Position numbers and translations under genes: made by a program
Assembly (NCBI GenBank): GCA_016787065.1
Contig: JAEUVD010000020.1
Location: 60,885 to 124,884, forward strand
Length of the DNA: 64,000 bases
Direction of reading: 5' to 3'
Origin: Chitinophagaceae bacterium
GTDB lineage: Bacteria > Bacteroidota > Bacteroidia > Chitinophagales > Chitinophagaceae
In this document: positions 8,704-17,803 of the stretch, one piece after another
Position numbering within the stretch: the stretch's first letter is position 1
How the letters are laid out: each line of letters starts with the position of its first letter
Notes under the pieces: model-generated
Database searches by the model: none
Seen by the model: the letters and a program-made list of their open reading frames with translations, nothing else
What the model was told of the DNA's origin: nothing

Positions 8704-9747
8704 TTATTTTCTATTTATAGTAAATCCAAACGTGGTACCAACATCTAAAGTACTTCTGCAAAAAACTTGTCCGCCTGAGGCTTCAACAATATGCTTTACT
8801 ATAGATAATCCTAAACCGGAGCCGCCTACTTTTCGGCTACGAGCCGTATCGGTTCGGAAAAAGCGTTCAAAAACTCGGGGTACATGTTCTTCTGAAATGC
8901 CATATCCATTATCACTAATTTCAACTAATACATGGGCTTCATCTACGGCATAAACGCCGGCTAATGTTTCACCGGAAACTCTACCGTATTTGATAGAGTT
9001 TTCAATAAGGTTTGTAAGAACTTGTTTCACACGATTTCGATCGGCGAATACCTCTAGTCCTTTTTCGCAACCCGCTTTTAAAAGTAATCGGATATTTTTT
9101 TGATCGGCAGCTATTTTCAATTCATCATTGGTTTCAAAAATTAAATCCTGCATGATAAAACGTTGCGGTTTAAATTGAATTTCGTTGGATTCATACTTGG
9201 CTATTTCATCCAAATCTTCTACCAATAAAACAAGGCGTTGAATATTTTTTGAAGCCTTCTCCAGAAATTCCATGTTTACCTTTTCATCGTGCAAGGCTCC
9301 ATCTTGAAGTGTTTCAATATAATTCTGCGAAGCGAAAATAGGCGTTTTGAGTTCGTGTGTAAGATGTAGTAAAAATTCTTTTCGGAAGCGTTCATTACTT
9401 TCAAGCGATTCAATTTTTTTATTTCGATCACTCGACCAAGCTTCTACTTCCTTTTCCATTTCATCCATGGTTTTTAACGGAAGAATTTCTTTGGTATAGA
9501 ACTCTTCACGCTTAGTGGCTTTTGTTTCCGAAATGAGTTTATAAATGAGTTTAATTTTTCGTTGTACAAACTGTTCTAAAAAAAAGTAAGCAAGCAGGTA
9601 ACTGATTCCTCCAAGAACTAAAGCACTAACTAGAACATACCATCGATTTATGGAAGTGAAGAAATAAAAAACAAGAATACTTAAACACAACAAGCAGGCA
9701 ATCATGAAGGCCATTTGTTTAGTAGAAATATTTTTATTGGATAACAC
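8704..9747 (-). CDS. Sensor histidine kinase (PhoR-like)
   Basis: 347 residues with two N-terminal membrane segments (about 12-31 and 37-55) separated by only a few residues, so there is almost no periplasmic sensor. Then come a HAMP-length linker, the HisKA H-box with His131 (HELKTP), and HATPase_c with N-box Asn250, the DNGYGI G1 box and the GGSGLGLSI G2 box. It lies about 150 nt downstream of a PhoB-type regulator on the same strand and is presumably its partner. Lacking an extracytoplasmic domain, it may sense membrane state or a partner protein, as PhoR does with the Pst/PhoU system; this is inference. Confidence 0.88.
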   Translation of the reverse strand: MLSNKNISTKQMAFMIACLLCLSILVFYFFTSINRWYVLVSALVLGGISYLLAYFFLEQFVQRKIKLIYKLISETKATKREEFYTKEILPLKTMDEMEKEVEAWSSDRNKKIESLESNERFRKEFLLHLTHELKTPIFASQNYIETLQDGALHDEKVNMEFLEKASKNIQRLVLLVEDLDEIAKYESNEIQFKPQRFIMQDLIFETNDELKIAADQKNIRLLLKAGCEKGLEVFADRNRVKQVLTNLIENSIKYGRVSGETLAGVYAVDEAHVLVEISDNGYGISEEHVPRVFERFFRTDTARSRKVGGSGLGLSIVKHIVEASGGQVFCRSTLDVGTTFGFTINRK

Positions 9748-9898
9748 TATCGTTCTGTTTGGAAATACAAATTACTGCTAAATAAATTGAAATATCCTAT
9801 TCCTTTATGAGATGCGTATTTGATACAGAATTGATTCAAGATAGTAGAACTAAGGATGCAAGTACAGGAGGAATTTTAAATTGAATCTCTATTCCAAT

Positions 9899-10588
9899 TT
9901 ATGCATTGGATACGTCAAACTTATAACCTACGCCTTTCACCGTTTGAATATAATCTTCATCCAATTTTTGTCGTATTTTACGAATATGCACGTCAATGGT
10001 TCGGTCGCCCACGATCACTTCATTTCCCCATACGCGTTCCAAAATTTCGTTTCTTAAGAAAACTCTACCAGGTTTAGAAGCTAATAAAGCGATGAGTTCA
10101 AATTCTTTACGAGGGAAATTGATTTCAACACCATCTTTTTTAACCAAGAAAAGTTCGCGATTGATTTCCAAATGATCGCCAAAACGAATAACCGAATTCT
10201 TATTCGATTCAATGCGTTTTAAGATGCTTTGAACGCGAGTCATGAGTACTTTCGGACGAATCGGTTTTCGTATATAATCATCAGCGCCGGTTTCTAATCC
10301 CTCAATTTCACTCGCATCATCCGATTTTGCGGTTAGAAATACGATGAAGGTACTATTGAAAGCCGGATTTGCTCGTAGTTCACGACAAACTTCAATGCCA
10401 TTTTTATGCGGCATCATAACATCGAGTAAAATCAGATGTGGAAGAAATGTTTTAGCTAAAGTAAGCGCATCTACACCATGTGCCGCTGTTTTAACCTGAT
10501 ATCCTTCTTGTTTCAGGTTATATTCTAAAATTTGAAGAATATCTTCTTCATCATCCACCACTAAAATTCGTAAAGAGGAATTATCCAT
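9899..10588 (-). CDS. OmpR/PhoB-family response regulator
   Basis: 229 residues: receiver domain (about 6-120) with acidic pocket VDDEED, phospho-acceptor Asp56 in LLDVMMP, and the conserved Lys108 (IRKP). The OmpR-type winged-helix DNA-binding domain follows (about 130-226), with the recognition region R-TIDVHIRKIRQKL and terminal GVGYKF. It is the first gene of the pair with the histidine kinase downstream. Targets are not identifiable here; no Pho-box-like repeat was recognised nearby. Confidence 0.92.
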   Translation of the reverse strand: MDNSSLRILVVDDEEDILQILEYNLKQEGYQVKTAAHGVDALTLAKTFLPHLILLDVMMPHKNGIEVCRELRANPAFNSTFIVFLTAKSDDASEIEGLETGADDYIRKPIRPKVLMTRVQSILKRIESNKNSVIRFGDHLEINRELFLVKKDGVEINFPRKEFELIALLASKPGRVFLRNEILERVWGNEVIVGDRTIDVHIRKIRQKLDEDYIQTVKGVGYKFDVSNA

Positions 10589-10602
10589 GTTTAATTGTTA
10601 AG

Positions 10603-10610
10603 CAAAATTA
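10603..10610 (-). promoter_or_regulatory. -7 promoter box (TAATTTTG) of the response regulator
   Basis: Exact TAnnTTTG on the minus strand, 14 nt before the ATG at 10588. No -33 match at normal spacing. Confidence 0.55.
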
Positions 10611-10668
10611 CTTAGAACCTAGAGGGAATAGTGCTTGGTCATATTATCAAATCGTTACATTAGCGTAT

Positions 10669-11055
10669 TTATTTTTTGTCGAAGAATAAAAATTTAATGG
10701 CGATAATAATCATTAAAACGGCAAAAACACGTTTAATAAGTAAGGTTGGAATGTTTACTGCAACTCTTCCGCCAAAGTAGCCGCCGATAACAAAACCACC
10801 GGCTAAAATTAGGGCAACTTTCCAATCGAGCATTCCTTTTTGGTAATAACTATAGGCAGCTGCGGCACTTACCGGAATAGCAAGCATAGCAAGGGTTGTA
10901 CCTTGTGCCATGTGTTGATTAAATCCGAAAATAAGTACTAAACAGGGTACAATTACGATACCTCCTCCAACACCAACCATACTACTTAAAACTCCGGCAA
11001 AAATTCCTACTAGAATTAACCCTAAAATTGTGGCTATTGGCATATTTTTTTGCAT
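10669..11055 (-). CDS. Half-size TauE/SafE-family membrane transporter
   Basis: 128 residues with about four hydrophobic helices and the family signature near the N-terminus (GVLSSMVGVGGGIVIVP), followed by a second half ending in a short charged tail. TauE/SafE (DUF81) exporters of sulfite, sulfoacetate and related anions are usually about 250 residues with two homologous halves. This gene encodes one half only and would have to dimerise. Short versions are common in Bacteroidota, so it is probably intact rather than truncated. Substrate unknown. An alternative start is the internal ATG at 11043. Confidence 0.82.
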   Translation of the reverse strand: MQKNMPIATILGLILVGIFAGVLSSMVGVGGGIVIVPCLVLIFGFNQHMAQGTTLAMLAIPVSAAAAYSYYQKGMLDWKVALILAGGFVIGGYFGGRVAVNIPTLLIKRVFAVLMIIIAIKFLFFDKK

Positions 11056-11089
11056 TTGTTACAATAATATCAGAAACCCAACGTTTACT

Positions 11090-11101
11090 TTCACGTGTGA
11101 A
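11090..11101. promoter_or_regulatory. Inverted repeat TTCAC-GT-GTGAA upstream of exbB
   Basis: A short dyad with 5-nt arms located about 20 nt upstream of the exbB -33 element, a reasonable place for a regulator. A related TCACGTGA palindrome occurs at 61085-61092 upstream of the HmuY-like/TonB receptor genes. No regulator can be named. Confidence 0.25.
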
Positions 11102-11119
11102 TTACTTTTTTTTTCAAAA

Positions 11120-11150
11120 CTTGTTTTTTTCACCTGTAAAATTATCTTTG
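11120..11150 (+). promoter_or_regulatory. Promoter of exbB-exbD-exbD-tonB (CTTG-N19-TATCTTTG)
   Basis: -33 element CTTG at 11120-11123, a 19-nt spacer, and -7 element TATCTTTG at 11143-11150. This is close to the Bacteroidota sigma-A consensus. The leader to the ATG at 11191 is about 35 nt and extremely A-rich with no Shine-Dalgarno, typical of the phylum. Confidence 0.75.
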
Positions 11151-11190
11151 TAATCCTTTAAAAAAAAATTTAATAATAAAAATCAGATTT

Positions 11191-12024
11191 ATGGCAGACG
11201 TAAAATCAAGTGTTTCAACTTCGAATGCTCCGAAAGCAAAAACAGGTGGCTCTACCTGGTTAACCAACCTTATTATTGTTGTAGTTTGTGTTCTTGTAGC
11301 GGAAGTTTTCTTTTATACCGTTTTAGGTAGTGTGAATAACTTCCATGATGGTGCAACTAAGCATGCGCCAAAAAACTGGATGGGGCAGATGTATTCAGGA
11401 GGTGTTGTTGTACCTATTCTGATTGCCACTTTTCTTATCATGGTTTGCTTCGTTATCGAACGTGCGCTAACGATCGTTAAGGCAAAAGGTAATATGAGCA
11501 ACGCCGACTTCATTCGTAAAGTTCAATTCCATTTGGCTTCAAAAAATGTGGATGCTGCTTTATTGGAATGTGATAAACAAAAAGGTTCCGTTGGTAACGT
11601 AATGCGTGCCGGTTTAAAAAAGTATAAAGAAATGATGTCGAATACAACCTTCGATACCGACCAAAAAGTAGAACAAATTAAAAAGGAAGTTGAAGAAACT
11701 ACAGCGTTGGAATTACCAATGTTAGAGAAGAACCTCGTTTTCTTATCCACCATTACATCTGCTGCAACCTTATTGGGGTTATTTGGTACCGTAACAGGTA
11801 TGATTCGTGCCTTCTCGGCGATGTCGGCTGCTGGTGCTCCTGATGCAAACGCCTTGGCTCAAGGTATCTCAGAAGCCTTATTTAATACAGCCTTGGGTAT
11901 CGGTACTTCCTTCTTAGCTATGATTGCTTATAACTTGTTTACTACCGTAATTGATAATATCACTTTTGGTATTGATGAAAGCGGATTCACGTTAGAACAA
12001 AGCTTTAAAGCAAACTTCAAATAA
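11191..12024 (+). CDS. exbB: MotA/TolQ/ExbB proton channel family protein
   Basis: 277 residues: cytoplasmic N-terminus, membrane segment about 26-45, a second about 68-90, a long cytoplasmic loop, then paired helices from about 180 on with the family signature (TLLGLFGTVTGMIRAF, about 194-209). It forms the inner-membrane proton channel that with ExbD energises TonB. First gene of a four-gene operon (exbB, two exbD, tonB). Compared with E. coli ExbB it has a longer N-terminal region, as usual in Bacteroidota. Confidence 0.92.
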   Translation: MADVKSSVSTSNAPKAKTGGSTWLTNLIIVVVCVLVAEVFFYTVLGSVNNFHDGATKHAPKNWMGQMYSGGVVVPILIATFLIMVCFVIERALTIVKAKGNMSNADFIRKVQFHLASKNVDAALLECDKQKGSVGNVMRAGLKKYKEMMSNTTFDTDQKVEQIKKEVEETTALELPMLEKNLVFLSTITSAATLLGLFGTVTGMIRAFSAMSAAGAPDANALAQGISEALFNTALGIGTSFLAMIAYNLFTTVIDNITFGIDESGFTLEQSFKANFK

Positions 12025-12088
12025 GCTGCTTTTGACATATTCATTCTGTGTTGAAGAAACAAAGGAATAAACTAAAAAAAATTAAAGA

Positions 12089-12748
12089 ATGTCAAAACAC
12101 AAAATACCAAGGAAGAGTACCAACATCGATATGACCGCCATGTGCGACGTAGCGTTTCTGTTGCTTACCTTCTTCATGTTGGCCACTAAATTTAAACCCG
12201 ATGAACCGGTAGTGGTTAAAACACCTTCATCTACTTCGGAAATTATCATTCCAGATAACTCTATACTTTTAACTGTTGATCCAAGCGGTAAGGTTTACTT
12301 CGACTATGATAACAAAAAAGCGAAGAAAATGCTGATCGATATGTTGAATACCGAGAAAGGATTGAACTTAACAGAAGATGAAAAAATTTCCTTCGTAAAT
12401 GGCGCTTCCTTTGGAATGCCGCTCAATATGATGAAGGATTTTTTAAGTAAAAGCGTTGAGGATAGAAAAACAATAGCCCAGCCAGGTATTCCTATTGATA
12501 CATCGTATGTATCAAATACCAATGAGTTAGGTTATTTAGTACAAGCTGCACGTTCGAGCGGACAAAGCGAAGGGCATGCTCCGCGTATTTGTATCAAATG
12601 TGACGCAGCAACTACCTATCCTAAGGTGAAGGATGTTATTAAAACGCTTACCAAAAACGGAATTGATCGCTTTAATCTACTCACCTCCATTGAGGCCGTA
12701 CCGGAAGGAACTGCACTCTTTAAAGAACGTTTAGGTGGCGGAAGATAA
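12089..12748 (+). CDS. exbD: Biopolymer transporter ExbD (copy 1)
   Basis: 219 residues with a short basic cytoplasmic tail, one membrane helix (about 17-33) carrying the conserved proton-path Asp20 in MCDVAFLLLTFF, and a periplasmic domain longer than that of E. coli ExbD. It assembles with ExbB. It is followed 56 nt later by a second, clearly different exbD. Paired ExbD paralogues next to TonB are usual in Bacteroidota and may form hetero-oligomers. Confidence 0.9.
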   Translation: MSKHKIPRKSTNIDMTAMCDVAFLLLTFFMLATKFKPDEPVVVKTPSSTSEIIIPDNSILLTVDPSGKVYFDYDNKKAKKMLIDMLNTEKGLNLTEDEKISFVNGASFGMPLNMMKDFLSKSVEDRKTIAQPGIPIDTSYVSNTNELGYLVQAARSSGQSEGHAPRICIKCDAATTYPKVKDVIKTLTKNGIDRFNLLTSIEAVPEGTALFKERLGGGR

Positions 12749-12804
12749 AAGCAATTCCAATAATTTAAACCCAATTGTTAAACCATACTTTAATAATAAA
12801 ATAA

Positions 12805-13404
12805 ATGGCTGAAATACAGGAAAGCTCGGGCGGTGGGAAGAAGAAAGGTGGTAGTAAACGGAAGAAACTTTCAACCAGAATTGACCTAACACCGATGGTG
12901 GATTTAGGGTTCCTTCTTATTACCTTTTTTATCTTCACAACCACAATGAGTAAACCAAAATCAATGGAGATAAATATGCCCGTTGATAAGGATGATCTTC
13001 AGGATAAAGAAAAGAATAAGGTTAAAGATTATACTGCCATGACGGTATTATTAAGCCGCGACCATCGCGTGTATTATTACACCGGCCTAGCAGATGATCC
13101 TATGAACCCACCGGATGTACAAGTTACGTATTTTCAAAACCGAAACGGAATTCGTGATGCTATCATGAATTTGAAAAAGAAAGTGGATGAAGAAAAGAAT
13201 AACGGACAACCAGGGCATAATCCTACCGATACACCGGTAATCTTAATTAAACCTGATTCTACAAGCAAATTTGATGATATGGTGAATATTCTCGACGAGA
13301 TGGCCATCAATGGAATCAATACGTATGCACTCGTAGATATTACAGACGTAGACCGCGAATTCATTCGGAAAACGGAAGAGGCTAACGGTGCGAACGTTCA
13401 ATAA
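12805..13404 (+). CDS. exbD: Biopolymer transporter ExbD (copy 2)
   Basis: 199 residues. The N-terminus has an unusually Gly/Lys-rich leader (residues 9-21) before the single membrane helix with Asp33 (MVDLGFLLITFF). The periplasmic domain (about 60-199) differs substantially from copy 1. Same operon and strand as exbB and tonB. Confidence 0.9.
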   Translation: MAEIQESSGGGKKKGGSKRKKLSTRIDLTPMVDLGFLLITFFIFTTTMSKPKSMEINMPVDKDDLQDKEKNKVKDYTAMTVLLSRDHRVYYYTGLADDPMNPPDVQVTYFQNRNGIRDAIMNLKKKVDEEKNNGQPGHNPTDTPVILIKPDSTSKFDDMVNILDEMAINGINTYALVDITDVDREFIRKTEEANGANVQ

Positions 13405-13461
13405 AATTTTATTTATGGAATCAAAAACATTTATCATCGAAACGCCACAAAATTTTTAAAA

Positions 13462-14286
13462 ATGGATCTGAAAGACATTCTCAATGCCAATATCCTGGAT
13501 ATCATTTTTGAAGGAAGAAACAAACAATATGGTGCGTATCTTCTGCGTAAAGAATATAATAACAGGGTGCGCAAAGGTGCCGGAATCGTTTTGGGAATAT
13601 TTTTGTTGACAGCCGCTGGTTTAGGGGTCGCCAACAACTTCAACTTCAAAAAGGCGAAGCCTAAAATGAAACCAAAAATTACGGAGCTTATTGCACCACC
13701 TCCGGTTGACCCTAAAAAACCACCTCCGCCACCACCGCCGCCACCACCGCCACCGGTGAAGCCTCAGGTTAAATTTACCCCTCCGGTAATTAAAAAAGCG
13801 GAAGAGGTGCGTGAAGAAGAAAAACCACCACCAAAGGAAGAATTAAAAAAAGCGGAAGCCAGTACGGAAACCGTTAAAGGGGATGAGAATGCAGATTTAG
13901 CTGCACCGATACTTCCTCCAAAAGAAGAAAAAGCGGTGGAACCTCCTAAACCGGAAGCGCCAAGTAATGAGATCTTTGAATTCGTAGAACAAATGCCGGA
14001 ATTTCCGGGTGGAGAAGATGCTATGCAACGCTATCTAGTAAGTCAAATTAAAGTACCTCGTCAGTTTCAGGAAAGCGGTTCAGCCGGTAAGGTTGTAATT
14101 AGTTTTGTTGTTAATGGTGATGGATCGATTTCAGATACCAAAGTAGTACGTGGATTAGGTTATGGTTGTGACGAAGAAGCGATGCGTGTAGTTCGTGGTA
14201 TGCCGAAATGGAAGGCAGGGGTACAAAATGGTAAACCTTGTCGTGTGTCTTATACGCTTCCAATTATGTTCGACTTAAGCGAATAA
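13462..14286 (+). CDS. tonB: Energy transducer TonB
   Basis: 274 residues: cytoplasmic N-terminus, one membrane helix (about 33-52), a strongly proline-rich periplasm-spanning linker with a run of prolines near residues 87-100 and a Glu/Lys/Pro-rich continuation, then the TonB C-terminal domain (about 188-272). The domain has the Bacteroidota hallmark MPEFPGGEDAM at its start and ends with a PIMFDLSE strand. It couples the ExbBD proton motive force to outer-membrane TonB-dependent receptors. Last gene of the operon; a strong terminator follows. Confidence 0.93.
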   Translation: MDLKDILNANILDIIFEGRNKQYGAYLLRKEYNNRVRKGAGIVLGIFLLTAAGLGVANNFNFKKAKPKMKPKITELIAPPPVDPKKPPPPPPPPPPPPVKPQVKFTPPVIKKAEEVREEEKPPPKEELKKAEASTETVKGDENADLAAPILPPKEEKAVEPPKPEAPSNEIFEFVEQMPEFPGGEDAMQRYLVSQIKVPRQFQESGSAGKVVISFVVNGDGSISDTKVVRGLGYGCDEEAMRVVRGMPKWKAGVQNGKPCRVSYTLPIMFDLSE

Positions 14287-14307
14287 CTTCATAATTATCT
14301 TATAATT

Positions 14308-14337
14308 AGGCTGTCAATAAACGACAGCCTTTTTTTA
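14308..14337 (+). terminator. Rho-independent terminator after tonB
   Basis: Perfect 7-8 bp stem GGCTGTC/GACAGCC (14309-14315 and 14323-14329) with a 7-nt loop, followed at once by seven T. Confidence 0.9.
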
Positions 14338-14364
14338 TTTCAAAAATTAAACTTCTTTTGTTGT

Positions 14365-15096
14365 ATGAAAGCATGGTTTAAAACATGGTTTAACTCGCCT
14401 TACTATCATATTCTGTACAAGAATCGATCGCAGGAAGAAGCTGATGCGTTTGTGAAAACATGTATCAACCATTTTCAATTTAAACCGAATCAAACGCTCT
14501 TGGATGTAGCCTGCGGTAAAGGCCGACATGCCAGAGCCTTCGCCGAATCAGGCTTGGATGTTACAGGTATCGATCTTTCAGAAGAAAGTATTTTATATGC
14601 CCGTCAGTTTGAAAACGAGCATCTTCATTTTCATATTCATGATATGCGACGTACGTTTCGAGTAAATTATTACGATATCGTTACGAATATGTTCACCAGC
14701 TTTGGTTACTTCAAAAAATCGCACGAACATCAACTTGCTGCCCGAAGCATGGCGCAGGCCTTAAAGCCGAAAGGTGTTTATCTGATGGATTTTGTAAATC
14801 AAGAACCGGTTTTTGATGCGGTTCGATCACATCAACCGGAAACGGTTTTACTGGATGGAATAACCTTCTTAATTCAAAAAGAATTGGATGGTGATCAAAT
14901 TATCAAGCGAATTCAGGTTATTGATGGAAATAGACGTGAAGAATTTACAGAAACCCTAACCAGTTTTTCTTACGAGGCAATGAAGCAATTATTTACGCAG
15001 GAAGGGCTTCATCTTAGGAATCAGTTTGGCAATTATGCCTTATCCGATTATGATCGACAGCTTTCACCTCGAATGATACTTTTATTTTCAAAATAA
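14365..15096 (+). CDS. Class I SAM-dependent methyltransferase
   Basis: 243 residues with motif I LLDVACGKGRHA (about residues 41-52), the acidic end of strand 2 (VTGIDLS) and the usual Rossmann order. Substrate not identifiable. The stop codon abuts the start of the PAP2 phosphatase gene with no gap, so the two are co-translated. A possible weak -7 box (TTCTTTTG) lies just before the ATG. Confidence 0.85.
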   Translation: MKAWFKTWFNSPYYHILYKNRSQEEADAFVKTCINHFQFKPNQTLLDVACGKGRHARAFAESGLDVTGIDLSEESILYARQFENEHLHFHIHDMRRTFRVNYYDIVTNMFTSFGYFKKSHEHQLAARSMAQALKPKGVYLMDFVNQEPVFDAVRSHQPETVLLDGITFLIQKELDGDQIIKRIQVIDGNRREEFTETLTSFSYEAMKQLFTQEGLHLRNQFGNYALSDYDRQLSPRMILLFSK

Positions 15097-15690
15097 ATGT
15101 TCGAGCGTATTCAATATCTGGATGAATTCATACTCTATTGGATTCACGATCGGGGAAGCAACGAGTTATTTGATATTATTATGCCCTGGTTTCGGAACCC
15201 TTATTTCTGGGCGCCTGTTTATTTATTTCTTTTGACTTGGATGTGGTTAAACCATAAAAAGAAAGGACTGATTTGGTGTTTATTTTTGGTAGCGGTATTC
15301 GCTTGCTGTGATTTTACGGCTGCTTCACTGATTAAACCATGGGTTCATCGTTTAAGACCCTGTCATAATCCTCATCTTGCTTTTAATTTACGTAACCTTG
15401 TTCATTGCGGAAGTGGTTTTAGTTTCCCGTCGGCTCATGCAGCTAATCATTTTGGCATTTCCTTTTTCATTCTCTTTACCTGGCTTCGCCACCAACCATT
15501 AGCCAAATTCTTGGTGGTATTCTGGGCATGTTTAGTGGTGTATGCGCAACTTTATGTGGTAGTTCATTATCCGAGCGATGTTGTTGCCGGGGCCTTAATT
15601 GGAATAGTGTATAGTAGCTTGCTGGCCGAATGGTATCTCCGACGCTTTGGGGATATCGACATGCAGAAATTACCAGCATCTAATTCCTAA
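15097..15690 (+). CDS. PAP2-family membrane phosphatase
   Basis: 197 residues, several membrane helices. All three phosphatidic-acid-phosphatase motifs are present: K80-x6-RP (R87 P88), PSAH at 111-114 (His114 replaces PSGH only at the Gly), and H157-x3-D161. This family dephosphorylates lipid pyrophosphates or phosphatidyl lipids at the membrane; undecaprenyl pyrophosphate or lipid A phosphate are possible substrates but cannot be decided here. It follows the methyltransferase directly. Confidence 0.88.
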   Translation: MFERIQYLDEFILYWIHDRGSNELFDIIMPWFRNPYFWAPVYLFLLTWMWLNHKKKGLIWCLFLVAVFACCDFTAASLIKPWVHRLRPCHNPHLAFNLRNLVHCGSGFSFPSAHAANHFGISFFILFTWLRHQPLAKFLVVFWACLVVYAQLYVVVHYPSDVVAGALIGIVYSSLLAEWYLRRFGDIDMQKLPASNS

Positions 15691-15718
15691 AGAACTATTC
15701 TACATTCAATTTATCGGC

Positions 15719-15726
15719 TACTTTTG
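15719..15726 (+). promoter_or_regulatory. -7 promoter box (TACTTTTG) of purH
   Basis: Exact consensus, 14 nt before the ATG at 15741; no clear -33. Confidence 0.6.
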
Positions 15727-15740
15727 CGCAACTTTTTTGT

Positions 15741-17234
15741 ATGCAAAAGAAAATTAAATCCGCACTAATTTCTGTTTTTTATAAAGATGGATTAGAACCT
15801 TTACTTCAAACGCTTCAACAACAACAGGTAGCGATTTACTCTACCGGAGGCACGCAACAATTTATTGAAGCCTTAGGCATTGCCTGTATCCCGGTTGAAA
15901 CCGTAACGGGCTATCCATCTATTTTAGGAGGTCGGGTTAAAACATTGCATCCTAAAGTATTTGGTGGTATTTTAGGAAGACGTTATGAAGAAAGCGATTT
16001 GCAAGAAATGCAAGCATACCAGATTCCTGAATTGGATTTAGTGATTGTTGATTTGTACCCTTTTGAAGAAACCGTTAAACAAACTGAAGAGGAAAAATTA
16101 ATCATCGAGAAGATTGATATCGGAGGTCCAAGTATGATTCGGGCCGCTGCCAAGAACTTTCGTGATGTGGCGGTTATTGCGTCAAAGACTGATTATACTC
16201 TTGTAACTGAATGGTTGAATGATCAGCAAGGAGAGCTTACCCTCGAGCAACGTCGGTTATTGGCTTCAAAGGCCTTTGAGGTGGTGATGCAATACGATAT
16301 TGCCATTTCTAATTATTTTAATCGAAAAGAACAAGTACTTCGATATGGCGAAAATCCACATCAGCAAGCCGTATTTAGCGGTAACCTAAACCGTATTTTT
16401 CAACAGTTACATGGTAAGGAACTATCGTACAATAACTTAGTAGATGTAGATGCAGCTTGGCAATTAGTGGCTGATATTTCTAATCAGAAATCATTTTGTG
16501 CAATTATTAAACATACGAATGTTTGTGGTGCTGCTTTGGCGTCGGATGGACTGAGTGCATGGGAACGAGCACTTGCCGGTGATCCGGAATCTGCTTTTGG
16601 AGGTGTGATTGTTTTTAACCAAACAATTCATGCCAACATGGCTACGGCAATGAATGAAATTTTCTTTGAAGTGTTAATTGCGAGCAGTTACGATGCAGAT
16701 GCCTTAGCCATTCTTCAACAAAAGAAAAACCGAATTTTATTGCAATTACAAGATGGTCATACACAAGAGTATAGCGCTTGGATGCAGAAATCCGTTCTAA
16801 ATGGCGATTTAAAACAAAACATGGATTCGGGAAATTATGCTGAATGGAATGAAGTTGGAGCACGACCTTGTACGGATCGAGAGAAAAGCGATTTGATTTT
16901 TGCCAATACTTTGTGCAAACATTTGAAATCAAATGCCATTGCTTTAGTTAAGGATGAACAGATGATAGGCAAAGGGTGCGGACAAACATCTCGAATTGAT
17001 GCCTTGCGCCATGCATTAGCTAAGGCTGAGCAATTTGGATTTAACACCAAGGAAGCTGTTTTGGCCTCCGATGCGTTTTTCCCTTTTGATGATTGTGTTC
17101 GTATCGCGGATGAAGCAGGTATTTCTGCCTTTATTCAACCTGGAGGAAGTATTCGGGATAAGGATAGTATTCAATATTGTGTAGATCATAATTTGGGGAT
17201 GGTTTTAACCGGAATGCGACATTTTAAACACTAA
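15741..17234 (+). CDS. purH: Bifunctional AICAR transformylase / IMP cyclohydrolase PurH
   Basis: 497 residues carrying the last two steps of de novo IMP synthesis. The N-terminal MGS-like cyclohydrolase has YSTGGTQQF and the GGRVKTLHPKVFGG loop (about residues 55-72). The C-terminal AICARFT domain has RYGENPHQ (about 194-201) and KHTNVCGAA, and ends GMRHFKH. Length is in the normal range. Monocistronic with its own promoter. purE and purK lie elsewhere in the window on the other strand. Confidence 0.96.
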   Translation: MQKKIKSALISVFYKDGLEPLLQTLQQQQVAIYSTGGTQQFIEALGIACIPVETVTGYPSILGGRVKTLHPKVFGGILGRRYEESDLQEMQAYQIPELDLVIVDLYPFEETVKQTEEEKLIIEKIDIGGPSMIRAAAKNFRDVAVIASKTDYTLVTEWLNDQQGELTLEQRRLLASKAFEVVMQYDIAISNYFNRKEQVLRYGENPHQQAVFSGNLNRIFQQLHGKELSYNNLVDVDAAWQLVADISNQKSFCAIIKHTNVCGAALASDGLSAWERALAGDPESAFGGVIVFNQTIHANMATAMNEIFFEVLIASSYDADALAILQQKKNRILLQLQDGHTQEYSAWMQKSVLNGDLKQNMDSGNYAEWNEVGARPCTDREKSDLIFANTLCKHLKSNAIALVKDEQMIGKGCGQTSRIDALRHALAKAEQFGFNTKEAVLASDAFFPFDDCVRIADEAGISAFIQPGGSIRDKDSIQYCVDHNLGMVLTGMRHFKH

Positions 17235-17290
17235 TTTTCGTAAAATGGGGAAAGATTTTATGCAGATTCTGGTTTTTTTCGACAATAATC

Positions 17291-17321
17291 TTTGTTTTCC
17301 TCATTAATTAACCTACTTTTG
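17291..17321 (+). promoter_or_regulatory. Consensus promoter of rpmB-rpmG-DUF4295 (TTTG-N19-TACTTTTG)
   Basis: Perfect Bacteroidota sigma-A promoter: -33 TTTG 17291-17294, exactly 19 nt, -7 TACTTTTG 17314-17321. Leader about 15 nt to the rpmB ATG at 17342. Confidence 0.85.
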
Positions 17322-17341
17322 CGTTCCCAAAAATTTGAGCT

Positions 17342-17578
17342 ATGGCCAGAATTTGTCAAGTTACCGGAACTACTCCTTTAAAAGGAAACAAAGTTTCGTT
17401 TTCAAATAAGAAAAGTATTCGTCGTTTCATGCCGAACCTTCAAAGCAAGCGTTTTTATCTTGCTGAAGAAGATAAATGGATAACATTGAAATTAACAGCG
17501 CAAGCTATGCGTACCATTAACAAGCGTGGTTTGTACAGTGTTGTTAAAGATTTACGTGCTGCCGGCGAAGCAATTTAA
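17342..17578 (+). CDS. rpmB: 50S ribosomal protein L28 (bL28)
   Basis: 78 residues beginning MARICQVTGTTPLKGNKVSFSN, with the typical L28 body (RRFMPNLQSKRFY) and basic C-terminus. First gene of a three-gene ribosomal operon with rpmG and a DUF4295 gene; the strong promoter and closing terminator fit a highly expressed unit. Confidence 0.97.
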   Translation: MARICQVTGTTPLKGNKVSFSNKKSIRRFMPNLQSKRFYLAEEDKWITLKLTAQAMRTINKRGLYSVVKDLRAAGEAI

Positions 17579-17612
17579 TTCAATCATTTTTAACCTATAA
17601 ACTGTACATACA

Positions 17613-17795
17613 ATGGCAAAGAAAGGTAATCGAATTCAGGTAATTTTAGAATGTACCGAACATAAAGATTCAGGTATGGCGGGAACAAGCCGTTATATCT
17701 CCCAAAAGAATAAGAAAAATACTCCGGAGCGTATTGAATTGAAAAAATACAATCCGATTTTGAAACGTTATACTGTTCACAAAGAAATTAAATAA
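17613..17795 (+). CDS. rpmG: 50S ribosomal protein L33 (bL33)
   Basis: 60 residues, starts [18 protein letters not shown] and ends in the L33 pattern [19 protein letters not shown]. The zinc-binding CxxC pairs of C+ L33 forms are absent (single Cys at 14), so this is a C- form. Second gene of the operon. Confidence 0.95.
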   Translation: MAKKGNRIQVILECTEHKDSGMAGTSRYISQKNKKNTPERIELKKYNPILKRYTVHKEIK

Positions 17796-17803
17796 TATTC
17801 GTC

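Noticed and set aside
13725..13762. CCNCC-type repeat resembling a microsatellite
   Set aside because: It encodes the proline run of the TonB linker, which is expected in this family, not an independent repeat element.
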